Assembly: GCA_015058275.1 (NCBI GenBank)
Contig: SVCQ01000015.1
Location: forward strand, 1 to 49,670
Direction of reading: 5' to 3'
Length of the DNA stretch: 49,670 nt
From: Clostridiales bacterium
GTDB lineage: Bacteria; Bacillota; Clostridia; Peptostreptococcales; Anaerovoracaceae
The notes below the pieces were generated by a model. It made no database searches. It saw nothing but the letters and a program-made list of their open reading frames with translations, and was not told where the DNA came from. This document shows positions 17,833 through 28,502 of this stretch, one piece after another; position 1 is the first letter of the stretch; each line of letters starts with the position of its first letter. Position numbers and translations under genes: made by a program.

Positions 17833-17837
17833 TCCGG

Positions 17838-18605
17838 ATGATAATTATCAAATCGAAACGCGAGATCGAGCTCATGAGAGAGCCGTGCAAGGTCACAGCA
17901 GAACTGCTCAGGGATCTCGAGGCTTACATAGTTCCCGGAAGGACAACTATGGATATAAGTGAGTTCGTTGACAAGCGTATCGCAAGTCATGGCATGACAC
18001 CGACATTCAAGGGTTACGGCGGGTTCCCTGCCGCAGCCTGCGTGTCTGTCAACGAGGAAGTCATACACGGAATTCCGACGAAGGCAAGAGTCCTCAAGGA
18101 GGGCGATATTGTAAGCATCGACGTGGGTGCGACCTGCAAGGGCTATAACAGCGATGCGGCCCGCACCTATGGCGTCGGAGCTATCAGCGCCGAGGATCAG
18201 AGACTCATCGACGTAACTCGTGAGAGCTTCTTTGAAGGGATCAAGTATGCCATGGAAGGCTACAGGATCGGAGATATAGGTCACGCGATACAGCAGTATG
18301 TCGAGAGCCGCGGCATGGGCGTAGTCAGAGACTACACCGGACACGGCACCGGCACCAAGCTTCACGAAGACCCGTACATCCCGAACTACGGCAAGCCGGG
18401 CAAAGGCGCAAGGATCGAGCGCAACATGACACTGGCAATTGAGCCTATGGTCACGCTCGGAACTTATGAGGTCAGGACACTGGCCAACGACTGGACGGTC
18501 GTGCCGCTCGACGGCAGGAGATCCGCCCACTACGAAAACACGATACTCGTTACTGATGGCGAACCTGAGATCTTAACTCTGCTACAGGAGGAATCAAATG
18601 GCTAA
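17838..18605 (+). CDS. map: Methionine aminopeptidase, type I
   Basis: 255 residues. It removes the initiator methionine from new proteins. The pita-bread metal ligands are visible: Asp in [18 protein letters not shown] (two), His in [15 protein letters not shown], Glu in [10 protein letters not shown] and Glu in [10 protein letters not shown]. The gene sits five bases after adk and overlaps infA by eight bases, indicating coupled translation. Confidence 0.97.
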   Translation: MIIIKSKREIELMREPCKVTAELLRDLEAYIVPGRTTMDISEFVDKRIASHGMTPTFKGYGGFPAAACVSVNEEVIHGIPTKARVLKEGDIVSIDVGATCKGYNSDAARTYGVGAISAEDQRLIDVTRESFFEGIKYAMEGYRIGDIGHAIQQYVESRGMGVVRDYTGHGTGTKLHEDPYIPNYGKPGKGARIERNMTLAIEPMVTLGTYEVRTLANDWTVVPLDGRRSAHYENTILVTDGEPEILTLLQEESNG

Positions 18606-18816
18606 GAACAACACGATCGAGGCTATGGGCACAGTAGTTGATGCTCAGCCGAATGCAATGTTCAAGGTAAAGCTGGATAACGACTTTGAGATACTCGCCC
18701 ACATTTCAGGCAAGATCAGGATGAACTACATCCGCATACTGCCGGGCGACAGAGTCAAGGTTGAGCTTTCGCCTTACGATCTGACCAGAGGCAGGATCAC
18801 ATGGCGTGAGAAGTAA
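18598..18816 (+). CDS. infA: Translation initiation factor IF-1
   Basis: 72 residues of the single S1/OB-fold that occupies the ribosomal A site during initiation. [20 protein letters not shown] and the C-terminal [11 protein letters not shown] are canonical. AGGAGG lies inside the 3' end of map, and the two reading frames overlap. Confidence 0.98.
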   Translation: MAKNNTIEAMGTVVDAQPNAMFKVKLDNDFEILAHISGKIRMNYIRILPGDRVKVELSPYDLTRGRITWREK

Positions 18817-18823
18817 TGGTTCC

Positions 18824-18838
18824 TACGGCGCAGCCGTA
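18824..18838 (+). other. Small hairpin between infA and rpmJ
   Basis: TACGGC-GCA-GCCGTA forms a short perfect stem. A very similar hairpin (TACGGC-GTT-GCCGTA) is nested in the family A element near 39570. No T run follows, so it is probably a processing or stabilising structure. Confidence 0.4.
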
Positions 18839-18875
18839 AGACTTGAAGCCGACCAATAACAGGAGGAATACTAAA

Positions 18876-18989
18876 ATGAAAGTAAGAGCATCAGTAAAAC
18901 CGATGTGCGACAAGTGCAAGGTCATCAAGAGACATGGCCGCGTGATGGTAATCTGCGAAAATCCTAAGCACAAGCAGCGTCAGGGCTAA
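18876..18989 (+). CDS. rpmJ: Ribosomal protein bL36, zinc type
   Basis: 37 residues, starting [20 protein letters not shown], with zinc ligands Cys11, Cys14, Cys27 and His32. L36 helps shape 23S rRNA. CAGGAGG precedes the ATG. The position between infA and rpsM is standard. A family B hairpin begins in its stop codon. Confidence 0.97.
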   Translation: MKVRASVKPMCDKCKVIKRHGRVMVICENPKHKQRQG

Positions 18990-19112
18990 CGCAGCTTAAT
19001 AATTTCGCGCGCTGCATCGTTGTTGCTGCGAAAAGACCTCAGTTACGTACTCAGTACGCGCCTTCGGACTTTTCTCGCACGCCTCGCATCGCGTCGAAAT
19101 TCTGTCGCTGCG
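18990..19112 (+). repeat. Long hairpin element, family B, copy 2 (after rpmJ)
   Basis: This 123-bp imperfect palindrome has CGCAGC (18990-18995) pairing with GCTGCG (19107-19112), AATTTCG pairing with CGAAATT, and GCGAAAAGACC pairing with the GGACTTTTCTCGC strand. The loop holds ACGTACT-CA-GTACGC, as in copy 1 after tuf. Like copy 1 it begins at the stop codon of a translation gene, and its arms differ from copy 1. It lies inside the operon, with no T run after it. Confidence 0.7.
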
Positions 19113-19339
19113 CTAAAGAAGCACATTAAAAAATACAATAAAAAGCATTGCAAAAATGCTACTATTAAGTGTTCGCGCGTAACCCAAGGTTTAAGTATGC
19201 CTTGGGCGTTCGCACGCTGACAACTTTATCAATAAGCGCTGCATGTTCCGGGCCTGCAGACCAACGCTTAACAAATCATGGAACACCCGTCTATATCGCC
19301 CCCGGACAAGGCGACGGAAGATGGGAAAGGAGGAACAGC
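19113..19339 (+). promoter_or_regulatory. Leader region before rpsM (alpha operon segment)
   Basis: 227 bases without a gene. Stems seen: AGCATT/AATGCT (19144-19160), CCCAAGG/CCTTGGG (19183-19206) and an AAGCG/CGCTT stem (19234-19269). No clear promoter is present. In E. coli S4 binds the rpsM leader to control this group; a similar role here is only an analogy. Confidence 0.35.
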
Positions 19340-19705
19340 ATGGCAAGAATTGCCGGAGTAGACCTGCCAAGAGATAAGAGGATCGAATACGGTCTGACTT
19401 ATATCTACGGAATCGGTCTCACAACATCCAAAGAGATTCTCGCTAAAGCGGGAGTTGATCCTGACATCAGAGTCAGAGATCTGACAGAAGAAGACGCCGG
19501 TAAGATCAGAAGAGTCATCGATGCTGACTACATGGTAGAGGGTGACCTCAGAAGAGAGGTTTCTCTTAACATCAAGAGACTCATGGAGATCGGATCTTAC
19601 AGAGGTATCAGACACAGAAGAGGACTCCCAGTTAGGGGTCAGAAGACTAAGACGAATGCAAGGACCCGTAAGGGACCTAAGCGTCTTGCCGGAAAGAAGA
19701 AATAA
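19340..19705 (+). CDS. rpsM: Ribosomal protein uS13
   Basis: 121 residues. S13 in the 30S head touches the P-site tRNA and the 50[21 protein letters not shown] and [20 protein letters not shown] are typical. ATG 19340 has AAAGGAGG upstream; the longer in-frame extension to 19169 lies in leader sequence and is rejected. Confidence 0.98.
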   Translation: MARIAGVDLPRDKRIEYGLTYIYGIGLTTSKEILAKAGVDPDIRVRDLTEEDAGKIRRVIDADYMVEGDLRREVSLNIKRLMEIGSYRGIRHRRGLPVRGQKTKTNARTRKGPKRLAGKKK

Positions 19706-19724
19706 GGGGAAGGAGGTATAAGTT

Positions 19725-20120
19725 ATGGCAGCTGTTAAGAAAACAGTAAGAAAGAAAAAGAGAGAACGTAAGAACGTTGAAAGAGGCCAGGCTCATATCC
19801 AGTCCACCTTCAACAATACGCTGATCACACTGACCGACATGGACGGAAATGCACTTAGCTGGTCCAGCGCCGGATCGAACGGATTCAGAGGCTCCCGTAA
19901 GAGCACACCGTTCGCAGCGGCAGAAGCAGCTACAGTAGCAGCCAAGGCGGCTATGGAGCACGGTCTTAAGACAGTAGAAGTTTACGTCAAGGGACCGGGA
20001 TCCGGAAGAGATTCCGCAGTCAGAGCACTCGAGACTGCAGGCCTCAAGGTAACCATGATAAAGGACATCACACCGATTCCTCACAATGGTTGCAGACCGC
20101 CTAAGAAGAGAAGAGTCTAA
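19725..20120 (+). CDS. rpsK: Ribosomal protein uS11
   Basis: 131 residues. S11 lines the 30S platform near the E-site m[23 protein letters not shown] and the C-terminal [20 protein letters not shown] are diagnostic. AGGAGG precedes the ATG. Confidence 0.98.
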   Translation: MAAVKKTVRKKKRERKNVERGQAHIQSTFNNTLITLTDMDGNALSWSSAGSNGFRGSRKSTPFAAAEAATVAAKAAMEHGLKTVEVYVKGPGSGRDSAVRALETAGLKVTMIKDITPIPHNGCRPPKKRRV

Positions 20121-20142
20121 TCGGGAAGGAGGAGCATAATAT

Positions 20143-20730
20143 ATGTCAAGAGATAGAGGACCTGTACTGAAGAGAGCCAGAGCTCTCGGCATCGAGCCTC
20201 AGTACCTGGGTGTAAATAAAAAGTCCAAAAGACATGGCGCTGTAAGACGCCGCAAGAAGAGCGAATACGGAATCCAGCTCACTGAGAAGCAGAAGGTAAG
20301 ATTCACTTACGGACTCAGCGAGACTCAGTTCCGCAACCTGTTCGAAAAGGCATCGAAGAGAGCCGGCGGAGCCGGTGAGAACCTCCTCATCATGCTCGAA
20401 AGCAGACTCGACAACGTTGTATTCAGAATGGGATTCGCAGCTACAAGAAGAGAAGCCAGACAGCTTGTTAATCACGGTCACTTCCTGGTAAACGGCAAGA
20501 AGGCCAACATCCCTTCGATGGAGCTCAAGGCCGGAGATGTTGTATCCGTAAAGGCTAAGTCGCAGTCATCCCCTAAGTTCACAGAGCTTAAGGAAATGAT
20601 CATCACGACTCCTGCATGGATCGATCTCAATCTTGACAAATTCGAGGGTAAGATCGTCAGGACTCCTGAGAGAGCAGACGTTGACCTTCCTATCGAAGAG
20701 CACTACATCGTAGAGTTCTATTCAAGATAG
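20143..20730 (+). CDS. rpsD: Ribosomal protein uS4
   Basis: 195 residues, with the S4 RNA-binding domain around 88-150 (MLESRLDNVVFRMGFAATRR, then VNHGHFLVNGKKANIPS). This is the zinc-free form, without the N-terminal cysteine cluster. S4 starts 30S assembly. Finding rpsD inside the alpha operon next to rpsK and rpoA is one of two arrangements in Firmicutes; in Bacillus it is elsewhere. Confidence 0.98.
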   Translation: MSRDRGPVLKRARALGIEPQYLGVNKKSKRHGAVRRRKKSEYGIQLTEKQKVRFTYGLSETQFRNLFEKASKRAGGAGENLLIMLESRLDNVVFRMGFAATRREARQLVNHGHFLVNGKKANIPSMELKAGDVVSVKAKSQSSPKFTELKEMIITTPAWIDLNLDKFEGKIVRTPERADVDLPIEEHYIVEFYSR

Positions 20731-20793
20731 TAGCTTAGGACCGCATGCTGCGGTCAGAGCAGTCGTTTCAATTGAATATCCAGGAGGAATATA

Positions 20794-21741
20794 ATGATCG
20801 AGATTATTAAGCCAACAATCACCAAAGAAGTTGAAGACAACGGTCGTTATGGTAAATTCGTAATCGAACCTCTTGAAAGGGGCTATGGTACTACCCTCGG
20901 CAACTGCATGAGAAGAGTACTCCTCAGCTCCCTTCCGGGTGCTGCAATCACCAGCGTCAAAATCGACGGGATACTCCACGAGTTCTCGACGATCCCGGGC
21001 GTCAAGGAAGATGTTACAGAGATCATCCTTAACCTGAAGAGACTCGCAGTCAAGGTGGACGGTGATGAGGACAGAAGAGCCATCATCAATGCTGTCGGCC
21101 CATGCGAAGTCACTGCCAAGGATATTCTCGTTGATGCGGATACAGAGATCTTCAATCCTGATCTGCACATCGCAACACTCGCCGATAACGCAACACTGGT
21201 TATGGAGATGAACATCGCCACAGGCAAGGGCTATGTTCCTGCAGAGCAGAACAAAACAGCCGATACACCTATCGCTGTTATCCCTGTGGATTCCATCTTC
21301 ACACCGGTCAAGAAAGTCAACTTTACGGTTGAGAACACAAGAGTCGGTCAGGTCACAGACTTCGACAGGCTTATCTTAGAGATCTGGACTGACGGGTCGA
21401 TCACACCTGAAGAAGGCGTTTCGATCGGAGCCAAGATCATCCAGGAGCACCTTGAGCTGTTCATCGGCCTCGGTGCAGAAGTCAGCGACATGAAGTTCAT
21501 GATCGAAAAGGACGAGGACCGCAAGGAGAAGGCTCTCGTTATGGCGATCGAGGAACTCGAGCTGTCCGTACGTTCATTCAACTGCCTCAAGAGAGCATCC
21601 ATCAACACAGTTGAGGAGCTGACTCAGAAGACAGAAGAAGACATGATGAAGGTCAGGAACCTCGGAATGAAGTCGCTGGTAGAAGTTAAAAACAAACTCG
21701 CTGAGCTGGGTCTTTCCCTCAAGCCGAGCGATGAAGAGTAA
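20794..21741 (+). CDS. rpoA: RNA polymerase alpha subunit
   Basis: 315 residues. The N-terminal dimerisation domain (about 1-230) contains [20 protein letters not shown]. The C-terminal domain (about 245-315) has the helix-hairpin-helix [20 protein letters not shown], which binds UP elements and activators. AGGAGG precedes the ATG. A 63-base gap after rpsD shows no terminator. Confidence 0.98.
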   Translation: MIEIIKPTITKEVEDNGRYGKFVIEPLERGYGTTLGNCMRRVLLSSLPGAAITSVKIDGILHEFSTIPGVKEDVTEIILNLKRLAVKVDGDEDRRAIINAVGPCEVTAKDILVDADTEIFNPDLHIATLADNATLVMEMNIATGKGYVPAEQNKTADTPIAVIPVDSIFTPVKKVNFTVENTRVGQVTDFDRLILEIWTDGSITPEEGVSIGAKIIQEHLELFIGLGAEVSDMKFMIEKDEDRKEKALVMAIEELELSVRSFNCLKRASINTVEELTQKTEEDMMKVRNLGMKSLVEVKNKLAELGLSLKPSDEE

Positions 21742-21758
21742 TCGAAAGGAGCAGATTG

Positions 21759-22100
21759 ATGAAAGGTTATAAGAAGCTGGGCAGAAATTCTGCACACAGA
21801 AAATCCATGCTGAGAAACCTGGTCACCGATCTTTTCAGAGAAGGCAGAATCACAACAACTGATATGAGAGCCAAGGAAGCCGGCCGTCAGGCTGAGAAGC
21901 TCATCACTATTGCAAAGAAGGGTGACCTTCACGCAAGAAGACAGGTGCTCGAGTACATCTTTGACGAGGATGTTGTGACAAAACTCTTCGATGAGATCGC
22001 TCCGGGCTACGAGGGCCGCAACGGCGGATACACAAGGATCCTCAAGCTCGGACCTAGACAGGGTGATAACGCAGAAGTCGTTTACCTTGAGCTGGTTTAA
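21759..22100 (+). CDS. rplQ: Ribosomal protein bL17
   Basis: 113 residues. L17 lies at the tunnel exit. [20 protein letters not shown] and [19 protein letters not shown] are typical. I chose ATG 21759 over the TTG one codon earlier; AAAGGAG lies upstream. It is the last gene of the superoperon and a terminator follows. Confidence 0.98.
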   Translation: MKGYKKLGRNSAHRKSMLRNLVTDLFREGRITTTDMRAKEAGRQAEKLITIAKKGDLHARRQVLEYIFDEDVVTKLFDEIAPGYEGRNGGYTRILKLGPRQGDNAEVVYLELV

Positions 22101-22113
22101 TCAAAGCATACGG

Positions 22114-22140
22114 GAGCGGTACCTCGGTACCGCTCTTTAA
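22114..22140 (+). terminator. Intrinsic terminator of the ribosomal superoperon
   Basis: GAGCGGTAC and its complement GTACCGCTC form a compact GC-rich stem with a very small loop, followed by TTTAATT and, slightly later, TTTTT. It lies 13 bases after the rplQ stop. Confidence 0.8.
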
Positions 22141-22184
22141 TTGCGTTTTTGGGCATTTGTGCATGATTGACCAAGTAATAGGAC

Positions 22185-22212
22185 TTGAAATAAAGGGACA
22201 AAGTGATAGAAT
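22185..22212 (+). promoter_or_regulatory. Sigma-A promoter of the ATP synthase operon
   Basis: TTGAAA (22185-22190), a 16-base spacer ending in TGA and TAGAAT (22207-22212) give a good -35 and an extended -10. RNA would start near 22219, about 40 bases ahead of atpB. Confidence 0.65.
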
Positions 22213-22260
22213 TTGCAGTTGTGAGTGCAGGCTTGATGCCTGCCGAAAGGGACATAGCTT

Positions 22261-23166
22261 ATGACAAAACAGGAAAGAAAAAAAGCGAGCCTGATATTCC
22301 TGATCATAGCCCTGGTGTTCATGGTCGGAGCCATCCTTGCCGATAAGAGCAGCGCAGGAGAGGAAGAGACCATACAGGAGGTCATGAGAGATGCTGTTCT
22401 CCATGACATGAACAAGGTCAGCCTCTTCGGACTGATGGATGTCAATCCGGGACTGATTGCGGGCATCATAGTATCGGGCTTCCTGATCATCTTTGCACTT
22501 ATATGCAGGATATTCTTCATACCGAAGTTCACCATGGTACCGGGGAAGTTCCAGCTTGTGCTCGAGACAGTGGTCGGCCTCTTCGACAACATGGCCAGGG
22601 GGAGTTCAAAAATCAACGGCTTCCTCGGAGCCTACATCTTTGCGGCCGGCAGCTATATATTTACGGGCACGCTGTTTGAGCTCTTCGGCTTCCAGGTGAT
22701 CACGACATCAGGGCTGTCAGTATCGCTGCCGGCTCCGCTGTCGGATATAAACGGAGCCATCATGATGGGCTGCCTCTCATATCTGGTCATCATGTCCGGA
22801 GGCATAGCGGGCAACGGCATCAAAGGCATAGGCAAGACCCTCAAGGAGTATTCGCTCCCGATATCCCTGAGCTTCAGGTTGTTCGGTGCATTGCTCTCGG
22901 GCGCGCTTGTCACAGAGCTTGTGTACTACTACTCAGCCCTCAGCTACGTGCTGCCGGTGCTGGTGGGAGTGCTCTTCACACTGCTGCACGCACTCATTCA
23001 GGCATACGTACTGACCATGCTCACATCCCTCTTCTACGGGCAGGTATCGGATAACACCCCGAAGCCGCCTAAGGAGAAGCGAGACAAACTATCAAAGCAG
23101 GCCAAAGACCCTGTCGGTCCGGCAGGCAAGAGAACTTCGGTAGTGCGCAAACACAGACCTGCTTAG
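22261..23166 (+). CDS. atpB: F-type ATP synthase subunit a
   Basis: 301 residues of the Fo stator protein that carries the ion half-channels. The essential arginine is Arg206 in SLSFRLFGALLSGALV. The segment VGVLFTLLHALIQAYVLTML is the conserved last helix. An N-terminal membrane anchor and outside domain with acidic residues precede it. The C-terminal 40 residues are an unusual Lys/Pro-rich cytoplasmic tail. The gene is first in the operon; there is no atpI before it. Confidence 0.95.
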   Translation: MTKQERKKASLIFLIIALVFMVGAILADKSSAGEEETIQEVMRDAVLHDMNKVSLFGLMDVNPGLIAGIIVSGFLIIFALICRIFFIPKFTMVPGKFQLVLETVVGLFDNMARGSSKINGFLGAYIFAAGSYIFTGTLFELFGFQVITTSGLSVSLPAPLSDINGAIMMGCLSYLVIMSGGIAGNGIKGIGKTLKEYSLPISLSFRLFGALLSGALVTELVYYYSALSYVLPVLVGVLFTLLHALIQAYVLTMLTSLFYGQVSDNTPKPPKEKRDKLSKQAKDPVGPAGKRTSVVRKHRPA

Positions 23167-23241
23167 CAGGCGGGATATATCAAACTGTTAGCAAAGAATT
23201 CCGCTGAAACGAATTCATTAGATATAAAAAGGAGAACTGAA

Positions 23242-23667
23242 ATGCTTAATCTCAACGCAAAGAAACTCACAAGGCTGGCGATCGTACTTGGTGCGATCAT
23301 CCTCATCATGAGTACAGTAGCGACTGTCGCTGCCTTCGCAGACACTGACAAGGGCGCTTCTTCGAACGCCACTCAGACTGTCACAGCTCAGGATTCCGGC
23401 GACGGATACATCGCAGAGGCTTCCGGCGAGGCCGATGGCAACACAACAGGACTCAAGGCTATCGCAGCAGGTATCGCTATCGGACTTGCTTCATGCGGCG
23501 GCGGCATCGGAATGGGTATCTCCGGCGGCAAGGCGGCCGAGGGTATTTCAAGGCAGCCTGAGGCTGACGGCAAGATAAGGACGAGCTTCATGCTTGGCCT
23601 TGTATTCATCGAGACGGCGATCATTTACGCCCTGCTCGTAGTAATACTCATAATCTTCGTACTGTAA
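23242..23667 (+). CDS. atpE: F-type ATP synthase subunit c with N-terminal presequence
   Basis: 141 residues against about 80 in most bacteria. Residues 68-141 are a normal two-helix c subunit (glycine-rich first helix, RQPEADGKI loop, second helix with the ion-binding Glu124). Residues 1-34 look like a signal peptide (KKLTR, hydrophobic core, AFA site), followed by a linker of about 30 residues rich in Ser, Thr, Asp and Gly. At the position of the sodium-ligand Gln32 of Ilyobacter the residue is Met91, while Glu-Thr is kept in helix 2, so ion type is unclear, probably proton. AAAAAGGAG lies upstream. Confidence 0.92.
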   Translation: MLNLNAKKLTRLAIVLGAIILIMSTVATVAAFADTDKGASSNATQTVTAQDSGDGYIAEASGEADGNTTGLKAIAAGIAIGLASCGGGIGMGISGGKAAEGISRQPEADGKIRTSFMLGLVFIETAIIYALLVVILIIFVL

Positions 23668-23704
23668 ACAGCGTAATAGAGCGATTTGAGATAATAGAGC
23701 GATC

Positions 23705-23792
23705 GAGATCCTTCGATGCTTCGCATCTCAGGATGACAGTAAAGAACTGTCATCCTAAAAGAACTGTCATTCTGAGCGCAGCGAAGAATCTC
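23705..23792. repeat. Dispersed palindromic element (CTGTCATTCTGAG type), copy 2
   Basis: This 88-bp palindrome lies between atpE and atpF. The left half runs from GAGATCCTTCG to CAGGATGACAG, and the right half from CTGTCATTCTGAGCGCAGCG to GAATCTC. The same two halves occur in copy 1 (13117-13183) in the opposite order. The centre has a tandem duplication of AAAGAACTGTCAT-[CT]-CT. It is part of the atp mRNA, ending just upstream of the atpF ribosome binding site. Confidence 0.75.
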
Positions 23793-23814
23793 ATCGTATA
23801 TCAGGAGACGTAAA

Positions 23815-24309
23815 ATGACGGGAGTACCACTTAATATAGACTGGCAGCAGATACTGCTCCATCTGTTCAACTTCACGATCCTCTTCGGAGCCCTGTACAT
23901 CCTGCTCTACAAGCCTGTAAAGGACTTCATGGCAAAGCGCGAGGCTCACTATGCCGAGATGGATAAGAAGGCCGAGCAGGCGCTTGCCGAGGCGGAGTCC
24001 GGCAGGGCAGCCTACGAAAAGAAGGCCGAGGAGTTTGAGGCAGAGGCCAGAGAAGAGAAGAATAAGATGACCAAGGAGGTCGAAGCCGAGCGCGAGCGCA
24101 GACTCAGCCAGGCCAAGGACGAAGCTGAGAAGATAGTCGCAGACGCAAAGGCGGAGGCCGAGCGCGAGAAGAGCGAGATAATATCATCTGCGCAAAAGGA
24201 GATAAGCGGCATGGTAACGGGCGCTGTGGAGAAGCTCGCGCTCGAGCAGTCGGCTTCGGATGCCTTCGATCAGTTCCTCGATGCTGCAGAGGAGGCGGAC
24301 CATGAGTAA
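23815..24309 (+). CDS. atpF: F-type ATP synthase subunit b
   Basis: 164 residues: one N-terminal membrane helix (LLHLFNFTILFGALYILLYK) and a long charged coiled coil (about 40-150) that forms the peripheral stalk linking Fo to F1. The usual partner delta gene should follow but does not; the atpA start overlaps the atpF end by eight bases. CAGGAG precedes the ATG. Confidence 0.95.
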   Translation: MTGVPLNIDWQQILLHLFNFTILFGALYILLYKPVKDFMAKREAHYAEMDKKAEQALAEAESGRAAYEKKAEEFEAEAREEKNKMTKEVEAERERRLSQAKDEAEKIVADAKAEAEREKSEIISSAQKEISGMVTGAVEKLALEQSASDAFDQFLDAAEEADHE

Positions 24310-26041
24310 TGAAGAAAAGATCCTCAGCGCAAAGATCTACTCGGCCGTTGAGCCGAGCAAAGAGCAGCAGGCGAGATTCGGGAGATTTCTCAAAAGTAGA
24401 TACGGACAGGACATAGAGCCTGAATGGATCAGATCGGATGCATTTCCGGGAGGATTCAGGATGGAGGTCGGATCCGATGTCTACGACTGGTCAGTCGGAG
24501 GCAGGTTCCGCCAGCTGAGAGATACACTCATAAAGGTACCGACAGACAACGGCAATATCATCCCTCTGCTCAGGGAGTCCATCTCTTCGTGGACGCCTGA
24601 GGCTCTGGCCGAGCAGGTAGGCGAGGTCAAGACCGTGGGAGACGGCATTGCGACAGTTGTCGGACTCGACCAGGCGACATATGGGGAAATCCTCCTCTTT
24701 GCCGACGGCGTCAGAGGAATGGTCCAGGATATCCGTGAGACCGAGATCGGCTGCGTGCTCTTCGGAGATGACGACGACGTTGTCCAGGGCTCGAGCGTGA
24801 AGAGAACAGGCAAGACCGCCGGCACCCCGGTAGGAGAAGGCTTCCTCGGAAGATGCGTGGACGCCCTCGGTACACCGATCGACGGGCTCGGAGAGATCGA
24901 AGCATCGGGCTACATGCCTGTTGAGACTCCGGCTCCGTCCATCATCGACCGTCAGCCGGTAGACACACCGCTTGAGACCGGTATCTTCTCGATTGACTCC
25001 ATGTTCCCTATAGGCAGGGGCCAGCGTGAGCTGATAATAGGAGACCGACAGACAGGCAAGACAGCTATCGCAACGGATGCCATCATCAACCAGAAGGGCA
25101 AGGACTGCATATGCATCTACGTGGCCATAGGCCAGAAGACCTCGTCGGTAGTTCGTATACAGCAGATCCTTAAGAAGCACGGGGCGATGGATTACACCAT
25201 CATCGTATCGGCTTCGGCCAGCGATACGGCACCGCTCCAGTACATAGCGCCTTACGCGGGCTGTGCGATGGCGGAGTACTTCATGAACAAGGGCAAGGAT
25301 GTCCTCATCGTGTATGACGATCTGTCAAAGCATGCGGTCGCATACCGTGCGCTCTCGCTGCTGCTGGACAGATCCCCGGGCCGTGAGGCTTATCCGGGAG
25401 ACGTATTCTACCTGCATTCAAGACTGCTCGAGAGGGCAGCCAGGCTGTCAGACCGCATAGGAGGCGGATCAATCACGGCTCTTCCTATAGTTGAGACCCA
25501 GGCGGGAGATGTATCTGCATACATACCGACCAACATCATCTCGATCACCGACGGCCAGATATTCCTCGAGTCGGATCTGTTCTTTGCCGGACAGAGACCG
25601 GCCGTAAACGTAGGACTGTCTGTATCCCGTGTAGGAGGAGATGCGCAGACCAAGGCGATGAAGAAAGCCGCAGGTACTCTGAGGATCGACCTCGCTCAGT
25701 ACCGCGAGATGGAGGTCTTCACCCAGTTCGCATCCGACCTCGACGACCAGACAAGAGCTCAGCTCGAATACGGTCAGGGACTGATGCGCATGCTGAGACA
25801 AAAGCAGTACAAGCCTAAGTCGCAGCACGAGCAGGTCATCACCCTCGTCATGGCTCTGGCTCATACGATGCAGGGCATAGATCCTGATGATGTCAACAAA
25901 TTCATCGAGGGCCTGATCGGCATGTTCGAGAGCGAGCACAGAGATATCTGCGACCGCATCGACTCGACGGGACAGCTCGATGATGACCTCAAACAGGAGA
26001 TCATAGATATATCGGCGAAATACCGCGAGACTTACAAGTAA
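24302..26041 (+). CDS. atpA: F1 ATP synthase alpha subunit with fused delta-type N-terminal domain
   Basis: 579 residues, about 75 more than a normal alpha. Residues about 10-76 read like the C-terminal domain of the delta subunit (OSCP): SAVEPSKEQ matches the delta pattern SA-x-LT-x-EQ, and GGFRMEVGSDVYDWSVGGRF matches the delta segment ending in DGSV-x-G. From about residue 85 it is ordinary alpha (SISSWTPEALAEQVGEVKTV), with Walker A GDRQTGKT at 247-254 and the arginine-finger region later. The frame is open throughout and ATG 24302 overlaps atpF. The large N-terminal helical domain of delta is missing, and no atpH is in the operon. A separate atpH elsewhere in the genome is not excluded. 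Confidence 0.93.
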   Translation: MSNEEKILSAKIYSAVEPSKEQQARFGRFLKSRYGQDIEPEWIRSDAFPGGFRMEVGSDVYDWSVGGRFRQLRDTLIKVPTDNGNIIPLLRESISSWTPEALAEQVGEVKTVGDGIATVVGLDQATYGEILLFADGVRGMVQDIRETEIGCVLFGDDDDVVQGSSVKRTGKTAGTPVGEGFLGRCVDALGTPIDGLGEIEASGYMPVETPAPSIIDRQPVDTPLETGIFSIDSMFPIGRGQRELIIGDRQTGKTAIATDAIINQKGKDCICIYVAIGQKTSSVVRIQQILKKHGAMDYTIIVSASASDTAPLQYIAPYAGCAMAEYFMNKGKDVLIVYDDLSKHAVAYRALSLLLDRSPGREAYPGDVFYLHSRLLERAARLSDRIGGGSITALPIVETQAGDVSAYIPTNIISITDGQIFLESDLFFAGQRPAVNVGLSVSRVGGDAQTKAMKKAAGTLRIDLAQYREMEVFTQFASDLDDQTRAQLEYGQGLMRMLRQKQYKPKSQHEQVITLVMALAHTMQGIDPDDVNKFIEGLIGMFESEHRDICDRIDSTGQLDDDLKQEIIDISAKYRETYK

Positions 26042-26048
26042 TATAAGG

Positions 26049-26187
26049 AGGCGCTGCTGCTACCTCCGTCAGGCACGCTCGCGCTAAATTTCGGACGCAG
26101 CGGTACTAAGCTCTGTCTGCGCTGACGCTTGCCAGTCGCTAAGTGCCGGCGTCCTCAGTTTGCCTGTCAGAGGTAGCAGCATCGCCT
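26049..26187 (+). repeat. Long hairpin element, family A, copy 2 (between the atpG ribosome binding site and AUG)
   Basis: A 139-bp element. The outer arm AGGCGCTGCTGCTACCTC (26049-26066) pairs with 26170-26187 at 17 of 18 positions. The inner GGACGC pairs with GCGTCC. The invariant cores are at 26095-26115 and 26137-26150. AAGGAG at 26045-26050 lies at its left foot and the atpG ATG lies nine bases past its right foot, so the folded stem would place them at normal distance. Confidence 0.8.
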
Positions 26188-26195
26188 ATAAAAAA

Positions 26196-28501
<2,306 letters not shown>

Positions 28502-28502
28502 G

